DNA from: Planctomycetota bacterium
Lineage (GTDB): Bacteria; Planctomycetota; Phycisphaerae; Phycisphaerales; SM1A02
NCBI GenBank assembly: GCA_022574595.1
Contig: JACZRS010000002.1
Span: forward strand, 186,001-250,000
Length of the DNA stretch: 64,000 nucleotides
Direction of reading: 5' to 3'
In this document: positions 17,193 to 26,474 of the stretch, one piece after another
Position numbering within the stretch: position 1 is the stretch's first letter
Layout of the letters: the number at the start of each line of letters is the position of its first letter
Program-made: the position numbers and the translations under genes
The notes under the pieces: model-generated
The model's database searches: none
Seen by the model: the letters and a program-made list of their open reading frames with translations, nothing else
Told to the model about the DNA's origin: nothing

Positions 17193-18560
17193 ATGACAGA
17201 TCTATGGCAACAGCAGCGCGAGGATAAGCATGCAGCGGTTCAGCCGCTGGCGCTTCGTATGAGGCCTACTACCCTCGATCAATTTGTAGGCCAATCTCAT
17301 ATACTCGGCAAAGGTAAGTTGCTGCGCCGTATGCTCGATGCGGATCAGCTTACTTCTGTGATTTTCTGGGGGCCGCCTGGCACGGGAAAAACTGCACTTG
17401 CTGAGGTTATTGCAACTCACACCGGCCGTGTGTTTATTAGAGCGCATGCAGCTTCAATTGGCGTAAAGGAAGTCCGTCAAATCCTGGAAGAAGCTACCGC
17501 TCGCTTAGAAACAAATGGCAATCGCACAATTCTGTTTCTGGATGAGATTCATCGTTTTGCGCGCAATCAGCAAGATGTCTTGCTTAACGATGTTGAGCGT
17601 GGATTAGTTACACTAATTGGCGCTACTACAGAAAACGCATATTTTGCAGTAAACAGCGCGCTAAACAGCCGCTCAACTATCTTTCGCTTTGAAGCTCTAT
17701 CTGAGGAAGATATATCAGTTCTGATCCGCAATGCTGCAACTGATAGCCGCGGGTTCGGCGATCTGAATCTCAAATTGACAGACGAAGCTATCGCTCACTG
17801 GGCGAGAATGTGTGATGGAGATGCGCGTAGAGCATTAAACGCCCTTGAAGTAGCGGTCCTAAGTCAGCACAGCAAAGATAAAGCGGGGCAAAAGCCCGTA
17901 CTAATCGATCTGAATTGTGCAGAAGAATCGATCCAAGGTAAAGCCTTAGTTTACGACGGCACAGGCGATGAGCATTACGATGTCGTTAGTGCGTTTATCA
18001 AATCCATGCGCGGGTCGGACCCTGATGCCACTATTTATTGGTTAGTTCGTATGCTTGAAGCAGGGGAAGATCCTCGATTTATTGCCAGGCGGATAGCAAT
18101 CCTCGCCAGCGAAGATATTGCAAATGCGGACCCGCAGGCTATCCAGGTGGCCGCAGCAACGTGGGAATTGACAGAAAGGCTGGGTTTGCCGGAATGTAAG
18201 TACGCTTTATCCCAAGCAGCTATATATATGGCCAGTGCCCCAAAATCTAACGCTTGCGCTAAAGCTCTCTGGGCCGCGACTAAGGATGTAAATAGTGATC
18301 GCACAGTCGAGGTTCCGAAACATTTGCGCGATTCTCATTACAAAGGTGCCAAAGATCTCGGGCATGGAGAAAACTACAAGTACCCGCACGACTCAGCCGA
18401 TGGGTATGTACCTCAGGAATATCTAGGCGTAAATCGTGTCTATTACGAGCCGAAGGACCAAGGATTTGAATCGCAAATCCGTAATCGGCTTGATAACCTC
18501 AAAAAACACGCAGCACAAGCTGAATCAAAATCTACACGTTCGCAAATAGATCATGAATGA
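17193..18560 (+). CDS. rarA: replication-associated recombination AAA+ ATPase RarA/MgsA
   Basis: A 455-residue AAA+ protein related to clamp loaders that acts at stalled replication forks. Walker A is FWGPPGTGKTAL, Walker B is ILFLDEIHRF, the sensor-1 region is LIGATTENAYF, and the arginine finger region is NSRSTIFRF. The C-terminal tetramerisation domain has SAFIKSMRGSDPDATIYWL and the family ending LPECKYALSQAAIYMASAPKS (shown here as two helices). I choose ATG 17193 with AGAGG just upstream; a frame from 17166 adds nine residues. It overlaps the following cyclo-ligase gene by eight bases, so the two are translated together. It is divergent from glmS. Confidence 0.95.
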   Translation: MTDLWQQQREDKHAAVQPLALRMRPTTLDQFVGQSHILGKGKLLRRMLDADQLTSVIFWGPPGTGKTALAEVIATHTGRVFIRAHAASIGVKEVRQILEEATARLETNGNRTILFLDEIHRFARNQQDVLLNDVERGLVTLIGATTENAYFAVNSALNSRSTIFRFEALSEEDISVLIRNAATDSRGFGDLNLKLTDEAIAHWARMCDGDARRALNALEVAVLSQHSKDKAGQKPVLIDLNCAEESIQGKALVYDGTGDEHYDVVSAFIKSMRGSDPDATIYWLVRMLEAGEDPRFIARRIAILASEDIANADPQAIQVAAATWELTERLGLPECKYALSQAAIYMASAPKSNACAKALWAATKDVNSDRTVEVPKHLRDSHYKGAKDLGHGENYKYPHDSADGYVPQEYLGVNRVYYEPKDQGFESQIRNRLDNLKKHAAQAESKSTRSQIDHE

Positions 18561-19158
18561 CGAACAATCAAACAACAAGGCGGATGTTCGGGGGCAGGTA
18601 AAAGCAAAGCTTGCAGCTATGACTTCTCAGCAACAGCATGATGCATCCGTGGCCGCTTGCAAACGCCTAATAGAGCTAAACCCATTTCAAGACGCATCTA
18701 TCGTGATGCTTTATATGCCTATGGCAAATGAAGTTGATCTAACTCCGGTTGCAATTCGTTGCTTCCAAGCTGGCAAAACCGTTTGTGTGCCCCGCGTAGA
18801 TTGGCGGCGGAAGGACATGGATGCAGTAGAAGTTCAATCATTTGATGACCATATCATGGAGTTGGATGAGCATGGCCTGCGAACACCACGTGATGGCGCT
18901 CCTATGCCATCAAATTTGATTGATCTAGTTGTGGTTCCAGGACTGGCATTTGACGCACATGGGCACCGCCTCGGGCGAGGAGGCGGGTATTACGACCGTT
19001 TTCTCAGCAAGCTTAGAAGATCAGCGACAAGCATCGGCCTGGCGTTTGAGGAACAAATGATCGATCAGGTCCCGATTAACCAGGACGATGTGTCGGTAAA
19101 TATCGTTGTGACAGATAGGCGCGTGACAAATGCACCTAGGTCTAGAACCGTACGGTGA
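18553..19158 (+). CDS. 5-formyltetrahydrofolate cyclo-ligase
   Basis: Converts 5-formyl-THF to 5,10-methenyl-THF with ATP (MTHFS / YgfA family), salvaging folate. At 201 residues it has family length. The N-terminal basic helix with VRGQVKAKLAAMTSQQ binds ATP phosphates, MLYMPMANEVDLTPV is the substrate strand, and the signature PGLAFDAHGHRLGRGGGYYD with the following Arg-Phe is complete and close to the C-terminus. The start overlaps rarA by eight bases (ATGAATGA). It is one of two folate genes in the window (with folP), but they are not linked in an operon. Confidence 0.94.
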   Translation: MNDEQSNNKADVRGQVKAKLAAMTSQQQHDASVAACKRLIELNPFQDASIVMLYMPMANEVDLTPVAIRCFQAGKTVCVPRVDWRRKDMDAVEVQSFDDHIMELDEHGLRTPRDGAPMPSNLIDLVVVPGLAFDAHGHRLGRGGGYYDRFLSKLRRSATSIGLAFEEQMIDQVPINQDDVSVNIVVTDRRVTNAPRSRTVR

Positions 19159-19281
19159 AAACCACTCAAGCTTTAGCTGGGCCCACGCGAAAAAAATACT
19201 GAAAAATGACCAAGCAACAAATCTAGAGTTGGCTATCTCCTTGCCGATATACATAAGTGATACTAATCGCAGGAGACTCCC

Positions 19282-20484
19282 ATGGTTTTGCAAAGCCAAG
19301 CAAGGCTGCCCGCAGCAAGAACAGCCCATATGTACCGTCGTAGCCATCGTAATAAGTTCATACCTGCCATCATCGCCATAGGCATATTAAGTCTAACCGG
19401 GTGGGGGCTTATGAAGCTCTGGCCCAGCGGATCCAACGATCCAGAGACGGAAATTGCTGCTCTAAACAGCGATGGAAATAGTAACCAAACGTCTGAAGAT
19501 CGCGCAGGTGATGCGCAGCCTCAAACGCCAAAGCCAATGAAGGCTACGGTTGTCGCTAAGAAAGATCGCCAGTTGCCAAATCCGATTTCTAAGCAAACGC
19601 AAAGTAGACCAAATCGATCGAAACCAATTATAAATATTGAAGCTGCCCAGGCAGTATTGGGTAAGGACGTATCGGGCGCAAGTTCCACTCAATTAAGTGA
19701 CGGAGATCCCACACGCGCACGGGATCGAATTGATGACGGGAAGCAGCATCAGGCCACTAATCAGCCTCTGAGAGCGCGTTTGTCATTATCCAGAGCCTTA
19801 GCCTCAGGCACACTTGATCTATTTCAAGCAGATCGAACCCGCCAGGAATTACAAGCAATCAATAATCGCCTGGTTTTCAGTCGTGAAGTTGTCGAGGGTG
19901 ATCCATTTGTAAAAACTCACGTAGTTAAGCCGGGAGAGCGACTTGGCAGCATTGTTAAGAGTGAGGGATTATTAACGGATTGGCGGTTTATACTGAGAAT
20001 CAACCGCATACGAGACGACACCAGTGTAAGAGCCGGCCAAAAACTTAAACTCATAACTGGGCCATTTCATGTAGTAATTGATAAATCAGACTTTCGAATG
20101 GATCTCTATCTAGGCCAAGGTGCTCAGCGCGTATACATCACAAGTTTTCCCGTGGGACTGGGTGAAAATAACTCAACCCCCACTGGCCTTTTCCGAGTTC
20201 GTACAAATTCCAAATTGGTCAATCCTGAGTGGACCAATCCATGGACGCGCCAGCGCTTCACAGCAGACAATCCTGCTAACCCAATCGGCGAACGATGGAT
20301 CGGCTTGGAAGGCGTGGAGGATCACAATCGTGACTTTCAAGGCTATGGAATCCATGGCACAATCGATATGGACTCAATAGGCAAACAATCATCAATGGGA
20401 TGCATTCGAATGGGCCCGGAGGATGTAAATCTGATCTACGAAGTACTAGTCGAACGAGCTAGCACCATCGAAATTCGCCCATAA
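19282..20484 (+). CDS. L,D-transpeptidase with LysM-like domain, membrane anchored
   Basis: A 400-residue envelope protein. A basic N-terminus is followed by one membrane helix (FIPAIIAIGILSLTGWGLM, about 31-49), then a long low-complexity periplasmic linker rich in Q, P, K and D. The LysM domain begins THVVKPGERLGSIVKSEG at about 211. The YkuD catalytic domain follows with PFHVVIDKSDFRMDLY, the substrate strand TPTGLFRV, and the catalytic motif YGIHGT...SMGCIRM with its cysteine near residue 373. It forms 3-3 cross-links or links proteins to peptidoglycan, which agrees with a planctomycete that has a wall. The start ATG is preceded by AGGAGA. It stands alone. Confidence 0.92.
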   Translation: MVLQSQARLPAARTAHMYRRSHRNKFIPAIIAIGILSLTGWGLMKLWPSGSNDPETEIAALNSDGNSNQTSEDRAGDAQPQTPKPMKATVVAKKDRQLPNPISKQTQSRPNRSKPIINIEAAQAVLGKDVSGASSTQLSDGDPTRARDRIDDGKQHQATNQPLRARLSLSRALASGTLDLFQADRTRQELQAINNRLVFSREVVEGDPFVKTHVVKPGERLGSIVKSEGLLTDWRFILRINRIRDDTSVRAGQKLKLITGPFHVVIDKSDFRMDLYLGQGAQRVYITSFPVGLGENNSTPTGLFRVRTNSKLVNPEWTNPWTRQRFTADNPANPIGERWIGLEGVEDHNRDFQGYGIHGTIDMDSIGKQSSMGCIRMGPEDVNLIYEVLVERASTIEIRP

Positions 20485-20581
20485 ACTTCAATGAAAAAGA
20501 TCGCTAAGCACAATGGCCGCTGCGGCTTGACTTATCTATCTATTTGTTTGTATGAGCGATAACACTAAATGCAATTGCAAA

Positions 20582-22000
20582 TTAGAATAATAATTGGAAC
20601 TGCCCTCTGATCACTACTTGCGGTTCAGCTCCTTCAGGATCTGTTCGCCAACCCGCAAGATCAGAATCCCAGGCATTTTCCACTTGTGAAATACCAAAGC
20701 CGATGTCCGCTGTCAGCTTAATGTCATGGCCATCTATGTAGTAGTTGCCACCAAAGGTGATCACATATAGTTCAGAGAATTGAGCTGCTGTAGTCTCAAA
20801 AGCTCCATACTCAAAACGGGTGAACATCTCAAATTTGGGTGAGAAATAAGCACCTGCTTGCCCAACAACTCCATAGATGTTGGCCTGACCAATGCTCGGA
20901 TCATCTAGGTAGTGATGGGAAAAGGAGACAAAGGCGTTTGCTCCTCCCCATTCTACAGACAGATCTGCGGTCCAAGCAACCCAGCGCTCTTCGTTACGCC
21001 TAATGCTTAAGGCACCATTAGATTCATCACGTTGAATATGCCCACCGATACCAAATAGCATTCCAAACTCTTCATCTGTTCGTGATGTGAAGTCGTTGAA
21101 CTGGCTCCAACTACCAGCAAGGAGAAATTCCAGGCGGCTGGTGATGGCGAACTCTGTATCCTCTGTAAGGGCAGGAGAGTTAGTTGAGGTGTTACCAATT
21201 AGATTAAAGCCACCAAGGTTATCCTCGCCTGCATCGGAAAATGCAAAGCTAGCACGAAAAACATCATCCGCATAATTCAACTCAACCCCTTGAGATCGAC
21301 CGATATTCATACTCTCGTTTACGATCGATCTTTCAACAGCAAGTTGCCTTTCCGATGAGACAAGCTCTTCACGGTTGAACGGCAGTTTGAACTGTCCAAA
21401 CCGCACATTCCAATCGCTATTTATGTGGTAACGAAGCCAGGCATCTTCTAAGACCAAGCCCCCCCCCGATCGGCCGAATCTGCCACGCACCAGGTAATTC
21501 AGATCCTGACTAAACATGTGGCCACGCAATGTTAACTTTGTACGTGTATTTTCAAAGCCAGCTTTGTATTTGTCAGGCGCTTCATGATAATTCCAGACAT
21601 ATCGAAACTGCTGTTGACCTGAGACTTGCAATTTGAATCGGCCATCGGTTGATGAAAGGAAAAAGTGCTCGCTCCAGCCTGCGGTAAGACCATTTTGCAT
21701 CAAGTTTGAACGAGTATCAGCGTCAGCAAGCACGTCGCTTACCAAGCCGCGTATCTCATCAGCTCTCTGTTCAGTCAGCCATTGATCATCATTATCAAGA
21801 CGGATCTTATGAAGTTCATCCCTAATTTCATCCATCTCGCGTTGCTGTCTGGCATTTGTCTCTTCAAGCTGAAGTATGCGCTCCTTGTCGCTTTGCTGCT
21901 CCGCCTTTGATGCTCCCTTGTAATCGTCTGCCCGCGCATTCAAAGCTACCAGAAGGGATACTGCCCCGACTAGAAAGGCTAATTGAGCCGTACGATGCAT
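20582..22000 (-). CDS. OprO/OprP-type porin
   Basis: A 472-residue outer-membrane protein. I start at ATG 22000 because GAGGAG is nine bases upstream and the signal peptide (MHRTAQLAFLVGAVSLLVAL, cut after NARA) follows. Next comes a coiled-coil stretch (SDKERILQLEETNARQQREM), then the block WLTEQRADEIRGLVSDVLAD that is nearly identical in the next porin. The rest is a 16-strand-type barrel with the phosphate-selective porin signs VRFGQFKLPFNREELVSSER and LEYAWF-like aromatic girdles, ending in QFQLLF with the terminal Phe needed for outer-membrane insertion. Substrate unknown; likely an anion or polyphosphate channel. The two porins are tandem but separated by a terminator. Confidence 0.87.
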   Translation of the reverse strand: MHRTAQLAFLVGAVSLLVALNARADDYKGASKAEQQSDKERILQLEETNARQQREMDEIRDELHKIRLDNDDQWLTEQRADEIRGLVSDVLADADTRSNLMQNGLTAGWSEHFFLSSTDGRFKLQVSGQQQFRYVWNYHEAPDKYKAGFENTRTKLTLRGHMFSQDLNYLVRGRFGRSGGGLVLEDAWLRYHINSDWNVRFGQFKLPFNREELVSSERQLAVERSIVNESMNIGRSQGVELNYADDVFRASFAFSDAGEDNLGGFNLIGNTSTNSPALTEDTEFAITSRLEFLLAGSWSQFNDFTSRTDEEFGMLFGIGGHIQRDESNGALSIRRNEERWVAWTADLSVEWGGANAFVSFSHHYLDDPSIGQANIYGVVGQAGAYFSPKFEMFTRFEYGAFETTAAQFSELYVITFGGNYYIDGHDIKLTADIGFGISQVENAWDSDLAGWRTDPEGAEPQVVIRGQFQLLF

Positions 22001-22300
22001 CAGACCGAACTCCTCTATCAAGATCTAGGTTGCCCAAGCAAGTAGCGAAGCACGCCAAGTGTTTGCAATCACAGATCTCTCGCATTGCCTCTTTCGGAAA
22101 TGCGTTTTCTATATCAATCTACGAACTATTCCTGACCATCCACAGCGTAGATGATACATAACCTCTCGCAGGCATCAAGGCCAGCGAGCCCAGCCATAGA
22201 TCTTAATATTGAAAAGAAGCTGCGATTCCTCAGCATTGACCGCACTTTGTCTAAATAACGACGAAAAGAGATTTTTTGGATTTTCTTGTAACAGAAACAA

Positions 22301-22337
22301 AATAAAAAAAACCGACCGCCCTGAGCAGGACGGTCGG
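22301..22337 (-). terminator. strong rho-independent terminator after second porin
   Basis: Read on the minus strand, an 11-pair stem (CCGACCGTCCT / AGGGCGGTCGG, one U-G pair) with loop GCTC is followed by eight T at once and then A/T-rich DNA. It begins 38 bases past the stop of the 22375-23712 porin, so that gene ends its own transcript and the downstream porin needs its own promoter, which must lie in 22001-22300. Confidence 0.9.
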
Positions 22338-22374
22338 AAAAGAATTTCTTATTAGAAACCCTAAAGGGTTCGGA

Positions 22375-23712
22375 TTAGAAGACGAACTGAATCTGGCTGC
22401 GAATGACCAGTTGGCCATCTTCGGTGCCGCTATCCATACGAGTACCGGTGATAGCAGCGGGTAAGACGATTGTATCAGTACCAATACCAATATCAGTCGT
22501 CCATTTAGCATTATGACCAGCAATGTACTTATTAACACCAAAGGTGATCAGGCCGAGGTCTTCCACACCGGTGATATCAAAATCAGCGAATTCGTAGCGA
22601 GCAAAAGCTTCCCAATCATCGCCGAAGTTTAGGCCACCTTGCACAAGGAAGCCCGATGCGTTTACGGTAGGAAAACCAGTGATATCAACATCAGAGTAGA
22701 TATATGCTGCATACAGGTTTGCACCCTCAAACTCTGCGGAGACATCAACTGTGAACAGAGTAATATCAGTATCTGGAAGAATGCCTGCTTCAAGGGATTC
22801 ATAGTGAAGTGCAGCACCAACCATGACGCCCTGTTCACTGTCTCGGTTTGTGAAATCGCTGAACTGATCCCAATTGCCTTGGGCGAGCCATTCAATGCGG
22901 CCTGTAATGGCAAATTCTGTTTCCGGTACCAAGACAAAGGCAGCAGTCTGTCCGGTGTTAGCACCATCGGAGATCATACCGGTGATATGGAACTGATCGG
23001 CCATGTAGTCCAAGGCGATTCCATCGGAACGACCAGTGGTGAATGTGTAGTTGAGCAGAGATCGCTCAACTGCCAGTTGATAACGGCTATCGACTAGTTC
23101 TTCACGAAGAAAGGGAGCCTTCATCGTGCCGAACAAGACGGTTAGGCCATCATCATACTTGTAACCAAGATAGGCATCGCCGGTTCCAGCGCGGCTGGGG
23201 CCTAGAGATCCACCTGGTGACCCAACGTTGATCTCAATTTTGTAGATCCACTGTGGGTTGACAATATTACCAGACAAGATGAATTTGGTTCGGGGGTTTT
23301 CGAACCCGTACCGACTCTCATCAATTGTTCCACCTGCAGGATTATCCCGGTTGTTGTAGATAAACCTCTGTTGCATGTGAATGTTGGTGTGCAAAGACCA
23401 GTTGCCATCGGAACTGGCGATATGTGCACCATCATCATAACCAGCTGTAATACCTTGCGCGAGCAAGCTTGCTCGTGTGTCAGCATCAGCCAGCACGTCT
23501 TGTACTAGGCCTCGGATTTCGTCTGCGCGTTGCTCGGTCAACCAAACGTTGTTTTGCTTCGCCTCTAGTTGATCGATTCTCACAAGAGCACTGTTAAGTA
23601 GCACTTTGAGATCATCATTACTGGCCCCGGAAACGGTGTCAGCAAAGCTACCGCCAGTGACGGTCAACGCCGCGGCACCCACAACGAGGCCGATTCGTTT
23701 CGTCAGATACAT
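22375..23712 (-). CDS. OprO/OprP-type porin, paralogue of the neighbour
   Basis: A 445-residue outer-membrane porin. The signal peptide is MYLTKRIGLVVGAAALTVTG with cleavage near SFADT. After a short helix (DDLKVLLNSALVRIDQLEAK) comes VWLTEQRADEIRGLVQDVLA, the same block as in the other porin. The barrel shares FGTMKAPFLREELVDSRYQL, the loop DFTNRDSEQGVMVG and the end IRSQIQFVF with terminal Phe. A clean strong terminator follows. An upstream untranslated region of up to 470 bases separates it from radA. Expression is probably high, judged from the terminator and solitary transcript; that is inference. Confidence 0.88.
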   Translation of the reverse strand: MYLTKRIGLVVGAAALTVTGGSFADTVSGASNDDLKVLLNSALVRIDQLEAKQNNVWLTEQRADEIRGLVQDVLADADTRASLLAQGITAGYDDGAHIASSDGNWSLHTNIHMQQRFIYNNRDNPAGGTIDESRYGFENPRTKFILSGNIVNPQWIYKIEINVGSPGGSLGPSRAGTGDAYLGYKYDDGLTVLFGTMKAPFLREELVDSRYQLAVERSLLNYTFTTGRSDGIALDYMADQFHITGMISDGANTGQTAAFVLVPETEFAITGRIEWLAQGNWDQFSDFTNRDSEQGVMVGAALHYESLEAGILPDTDITLFTVDVSAEFEGANLYAAYIYSDVDITGFPTVNASGFLVQGGLNFGDDWEAFARYEFADFDITGVEDLGLITFGVNKYIAGHNAKWTTDIGIGTDTIVLPAAITGTRMDSGTEDGQLVIRSQIQFVF

Positions 23713-24190
23713 TCGAACACTCTCCTACTCTGACGGACACGCAGGCCGACACGGCACCATCGCGTCCATGTTCATCCACCCGTCCGGATACGTCCGTACC
23801 AACAAGGCACAGACCGCGGACGTGATTCCAACATATCGACCGACTTCGGCCAAATCATTGAAAGCGGAGATAATACCCACTTTCAGAAAACTTGCTACCT
23901 CCTTTGACAAATTGGGGAAAAAACTGCGCAAGACAATAGATCATTATCCCATTCATATCCGTAAACCACTTGATAGCAAGACTTTACATAGAGCAACCAT
24001 TTACCGCTTTCTTCAAGATTTGTAAGTAATCTTGGAGAAAGCGCGCCAAAAAGGTTTTTGATGCCTTAAAATGCCGTTCGCGCAATTATCGCGCTGTTTT
24101 TTCTACTGATTTCTTGCCTTAATATACTTGCAATGCAGCCACCAAATCTATCGTAAGTTGTTGTAACAACATACCTTATGCATCGAGGAC
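23713..24190. other. 478-base gap upstream of porin, no supported gene
   Basis: The stretch holds the promoter region of the second porin (next to 23713) and the tail after radA. A GCGC-AATTAT-CGCGC hairpin followed by six T is at about 24081-24106 on the plus strand, but no plus-strand gene ends before it. A small palindrome GTTGTTGTAACAAC lies at about 24156-24169. Two short open frames of 68 and 139 codons cross the gap; neither has a ribosome-binding site and one overlaps the porin start antisense, so I do not call them. Confidence 0.5.
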
Positions 24191-25603
24191 TTACTGCAAC
24201 ATTTCAAGGGCCTGGCCTATTGTTACAACCTTTTGATGCTCAAAATCAGCCTTAAAATGGTCCTCTAAAAAAATTTCGCCAAGAACAGTCCGATATCCTT
24301 GTCTTACCGACTCTTTGATCCTCAAAGCGGTTTGATGCACCGGACGAATTTCACCTCCAAGACCAATTTCGCCTATTACTGACACCCCAGCTTTGAGAGA
24401 TTTTCCAAAATGCGCGCCAGCAATTGCGAGACAAAGCGCAAGATCCGCACCTGGTTCAACTACTCGCAGGCCGCCAACCGCAGATGTAAATACATCCTGG
24501 TCAGCAAGTCGTAAACCTCCATGCTTTTCTAACACCGCAATTAACATGGCTAAACGATTAGGATCAATACCCGATGCTCTGCGTTTGGCTGCCCCTAAGA
24601 ACCCCGTAGCAGTAAGAGCTTGGATCTCAGCTAACAAGCATCGCGAACCATATATAGCAGGACATATGACAGAACCAGGCTGAGGTTTGCTGTTTGGATC
24701 TAATAACGCTGTATTCTGTGGTATCTCTTTCAGTCCCGACCCTGTCATTTCAAATAACCCAACCTCTAGCGTGGTTCCGTAACGATTCTTCATTCCACGA
24801 ACAACGCGCCTGCCATGATGCCTGTCACCCTCAAACGACAGAACAACATCAACTAAATGTTCCAATAACTTAGGCCCAGCAAGCTGGCCATCCTTAGTTA
24901 CATGACCCACCAAGACAATTGTCATCCCCGAAACCTTGGCCAGATACACCAATTCGGTGCAGCAACGCCTTAACTGCGATACCGAACCAGGCGATGCGTC
25001 CAGATCAGATTTATAGATCATCTGCACGGAATCAATGATCATTACGCTGGGCTTGACCTTCCGCGCCTGCTCAACAATCCGCGCAAGATTGGTGTCCGCA
25101 AGAATATATAGACTGTCCAGCCCATCAATTTGCCCCTCAGTTGGCATTAACCTCTCTGCCCTTAACCGAGTTTGATAAGCAGATTCCTCGGAACTGACAT
25201 AAAGGATGGTACTATTGCTGCCAGCCATCTTCCCTGCTGCTTGAAGAAGAATCGTAGATTTCCCAATACCCGGTTCGCCACCTAGCAGCACAACCGAGCC
25301 AGCCACCAATCCACCACCTAATACGCGATCAAGCTCATTTATCCCGGTAGATTTACGAGAAATGCTTTCACTTTCAATTTCAGGCAATGGAGTCGCAGAA
25401 ACCGAGCTTGGCTGATCATCGCCAGTCCAAAGTTCCACCAAGCCACTTGCAGATCCGCTACCCATACTTGAAACACTAGCTTCGGTGAAGCGCTCCAAAC
25501 TATCCCACGTGCCACAGTCTGGACATTTGCCGATCCATTGCGATTGTGAACCGCCGCAGGATCGGCATACATAGTGTGTTCTAGATTTTTTGGTCTTGAC
25601 CAT
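24191..25603 (-). CDS. radA: DNA repair protein RadA
   Basis: A 470-residue branch-migration helicase that aids RecA-dependent recombination. The N-terminal zinc finger is YVCRSCGGSQSQWIGKCPDC (two CxxC pairs). The RecA-like ATPase has Walker A GGEPGIGKSTILL and Walker B SVMIIDSVQM. The RadA-specific KNRYGT motif is in MKNRYGTTLEVGLFEM, and the C-terminal third is the Lon-like domain with ASGIDPNRLAML and IGEIGLGGEIRPV. Length is normal. I start at ATG 25603 just before the zinc finger; a longer frame to 25633 is possible. No ribosome-binding site is strong at either. Confidence 0.96.
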   Translation of the reverse strand: MVKTKKSRTHYVCRSCGGSQSQWIGKCPDCGTWDSLERFTEASVSSMGSGSASGLVELWTGDDQPSSVSATPLPEIESESISRKSTGINELDRVLGGGLVAGSVVLLGGEPGIGKSTILLQAAGKMAGSNSTILYVSSEESAYQTRLRAERLMPTEGQIDGLDSLYILADTNLARIVEQARKVKPSVMIIDSVQMIYKSDLDASPGSVSQLRRCCTELVYLAKVSGMTIVLVGHVTKDGQLAGPKLLEHLVDVVLSFEGDRHHGRRVVRGMKNRYGTTLEVGLFEMTGSGLKEIPQNTALLDPNSKPQPGSVICPAIYGSRCLLAEIQALTATGFLGAAKRRASGIDPNRLAMLIAVLEKHGGLRLADQDVFTSAVGGLRVVEPGADLALCLAIAGAHFGKSLKAGVSVIGEIGLGGEIRPVHQTALRIKESVRQGYRTVLGEIFLEDHFKADFEHQKVVTIGQALEMLQ

Positions 25604-25814
25604 TGGTGAAAGTGTACAACTGTTAAGCATCAAGCGTATAAAGCCGTCCCGATTCCATCGGGATTGGTCGTGTTCTTGGGGAGAACATAAAAACGTCGAA
25701 TATTATAATTTAAATTGTTTGGCGGCGGACTTCCTTGCGAGCCGGGCTGTCCGCAACCCGAGTGATGCAGAAACTTCGAAGCGTGATCGCTGAGCCACTT
25801 ATAATTGGACATAA

Positions 25815-25896
25815 CTCGGGGCAGGAATGCCCCGGCTCGCCGGTGCTGGAATACTATCGAACGTAACACCCATTCCTTTACCCCCAAATTAATTCG
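25815..25896 (-). repeat. dispersed repeat, copy A
   Basis: Read on the minus strand this begins CGAATTAATTTGGGGGTAAA, then GGAATGGGTGTTACGTTCGA and TAGTATTCCAGCACCGG. The same order (GAATTAATTGGG, TAAGGAAAGGGT, CTCGATAGTATTCCAACAC) occurs in copy C at 50479-50630. It closes with a GGGGC-AGGAAT-GCCCC hairpin at about 25818-25833. The wider gap 25604-25917 (314 bases) holds this repeat and a small CCCGATTCCATCGGG hairpin near 25650; no gene is supported. Confidence 0.6.
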
Positions 25897-25917
25897 TCTT
25901 TACAACCTTATATTCAC

Positions 25918-26298
25918 CTAGGATTTGTTGTTGTTCCAAATGTCGTAGTAATATTTCCACACGCCATCGGATTCCTGCTTCCACACCATGATGTACTTTC
26001 CTTCATCAATTGGACCAGAGTTCCCGGTGAGAACATAATTTCCTAAATCGTACGCCATTTTTCCATCTACTTCAAAATCAACTATTTCAATCGATATGTC
26101 AGTGATGCCCATTTGCTTGATCGCTTCAGACCAGAATTCCTGTATAGCTGGACGACCATGCACCGTAGGGCTCCCAGGCGGCATGATCTTGGCATCTTCA
26201 GCGTACAAATAACAAGCAGCTTCAATGTCACCTTTTTTAAAGTTCTCGATAAACTTCGCGTTCACACTCTCAAATTGCTGAAAGGTTTCTGAACTCAT
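25918..26298 (-). CDS. NTF2-like (SnoaL/DUF4440) small protein
   Basis: A 126-residue cytosolic protein of the NTF2-like cone fold. The order is an N-terminal helix (SETFQQFESVNAKFIENFKK), GDIEAACYLYAEDAKIMPPGSPTV (given here in the order GD.E....LY..DA...PPG), the helix RPAIQEFWSEAIKQ and four strands ending YIMVWKQESDGVWKYYYDIW. DUF4440/SnoaL relatives include small isomerases, ketosteroid-type enzymes and binding domains; the sequence does not decide. It stands alone beside a scarred region containing an IS110 remnant. The ATG follows AAGGAAT. Confidence 0.82.
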   Translation of the reverse strand: MSSETFQQFESVNAKFIENFKKGDIEAACYLYAEDAKIMPPGSPTVHGRPAIQEFWSEAIKQMGITDISIEIVDFEVDGKMAYDLGNYVLTGNSGPIDEGKYIMVWKQESDGVWKYYYDIWNNNKS

Positions 26299-26474
26299 TT
26301 CAAATTCCTTTATGTTGATTAAACAATAGCAAAGCTATTAACTAAGGGGCATAAAAGAGGGCATAAAAGAAACTATGAAAACCGGGTCTCCCGGTGAGTT
26401 GTCGGCGGGGTCGTACAATTGCGCCCCATTCGACTGCTCGTCGAAAAGACATACCTCAAACAAGGAGACCCAAC

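Noticed and set aside
22639-23097. A 152-codon plus-strand frame inside the second porin
   Set aside because: It is antisense to conserved barrel strands of the porin and has no start signal.
23606-24025. A 139-codon plus-strand open frame across the porin start
   Set aside because: It is antisense to the porin signal peptide, has no ribosome-binding site, and its composition (Arg/Ser/Thr-rich) looks like a frame shadow.
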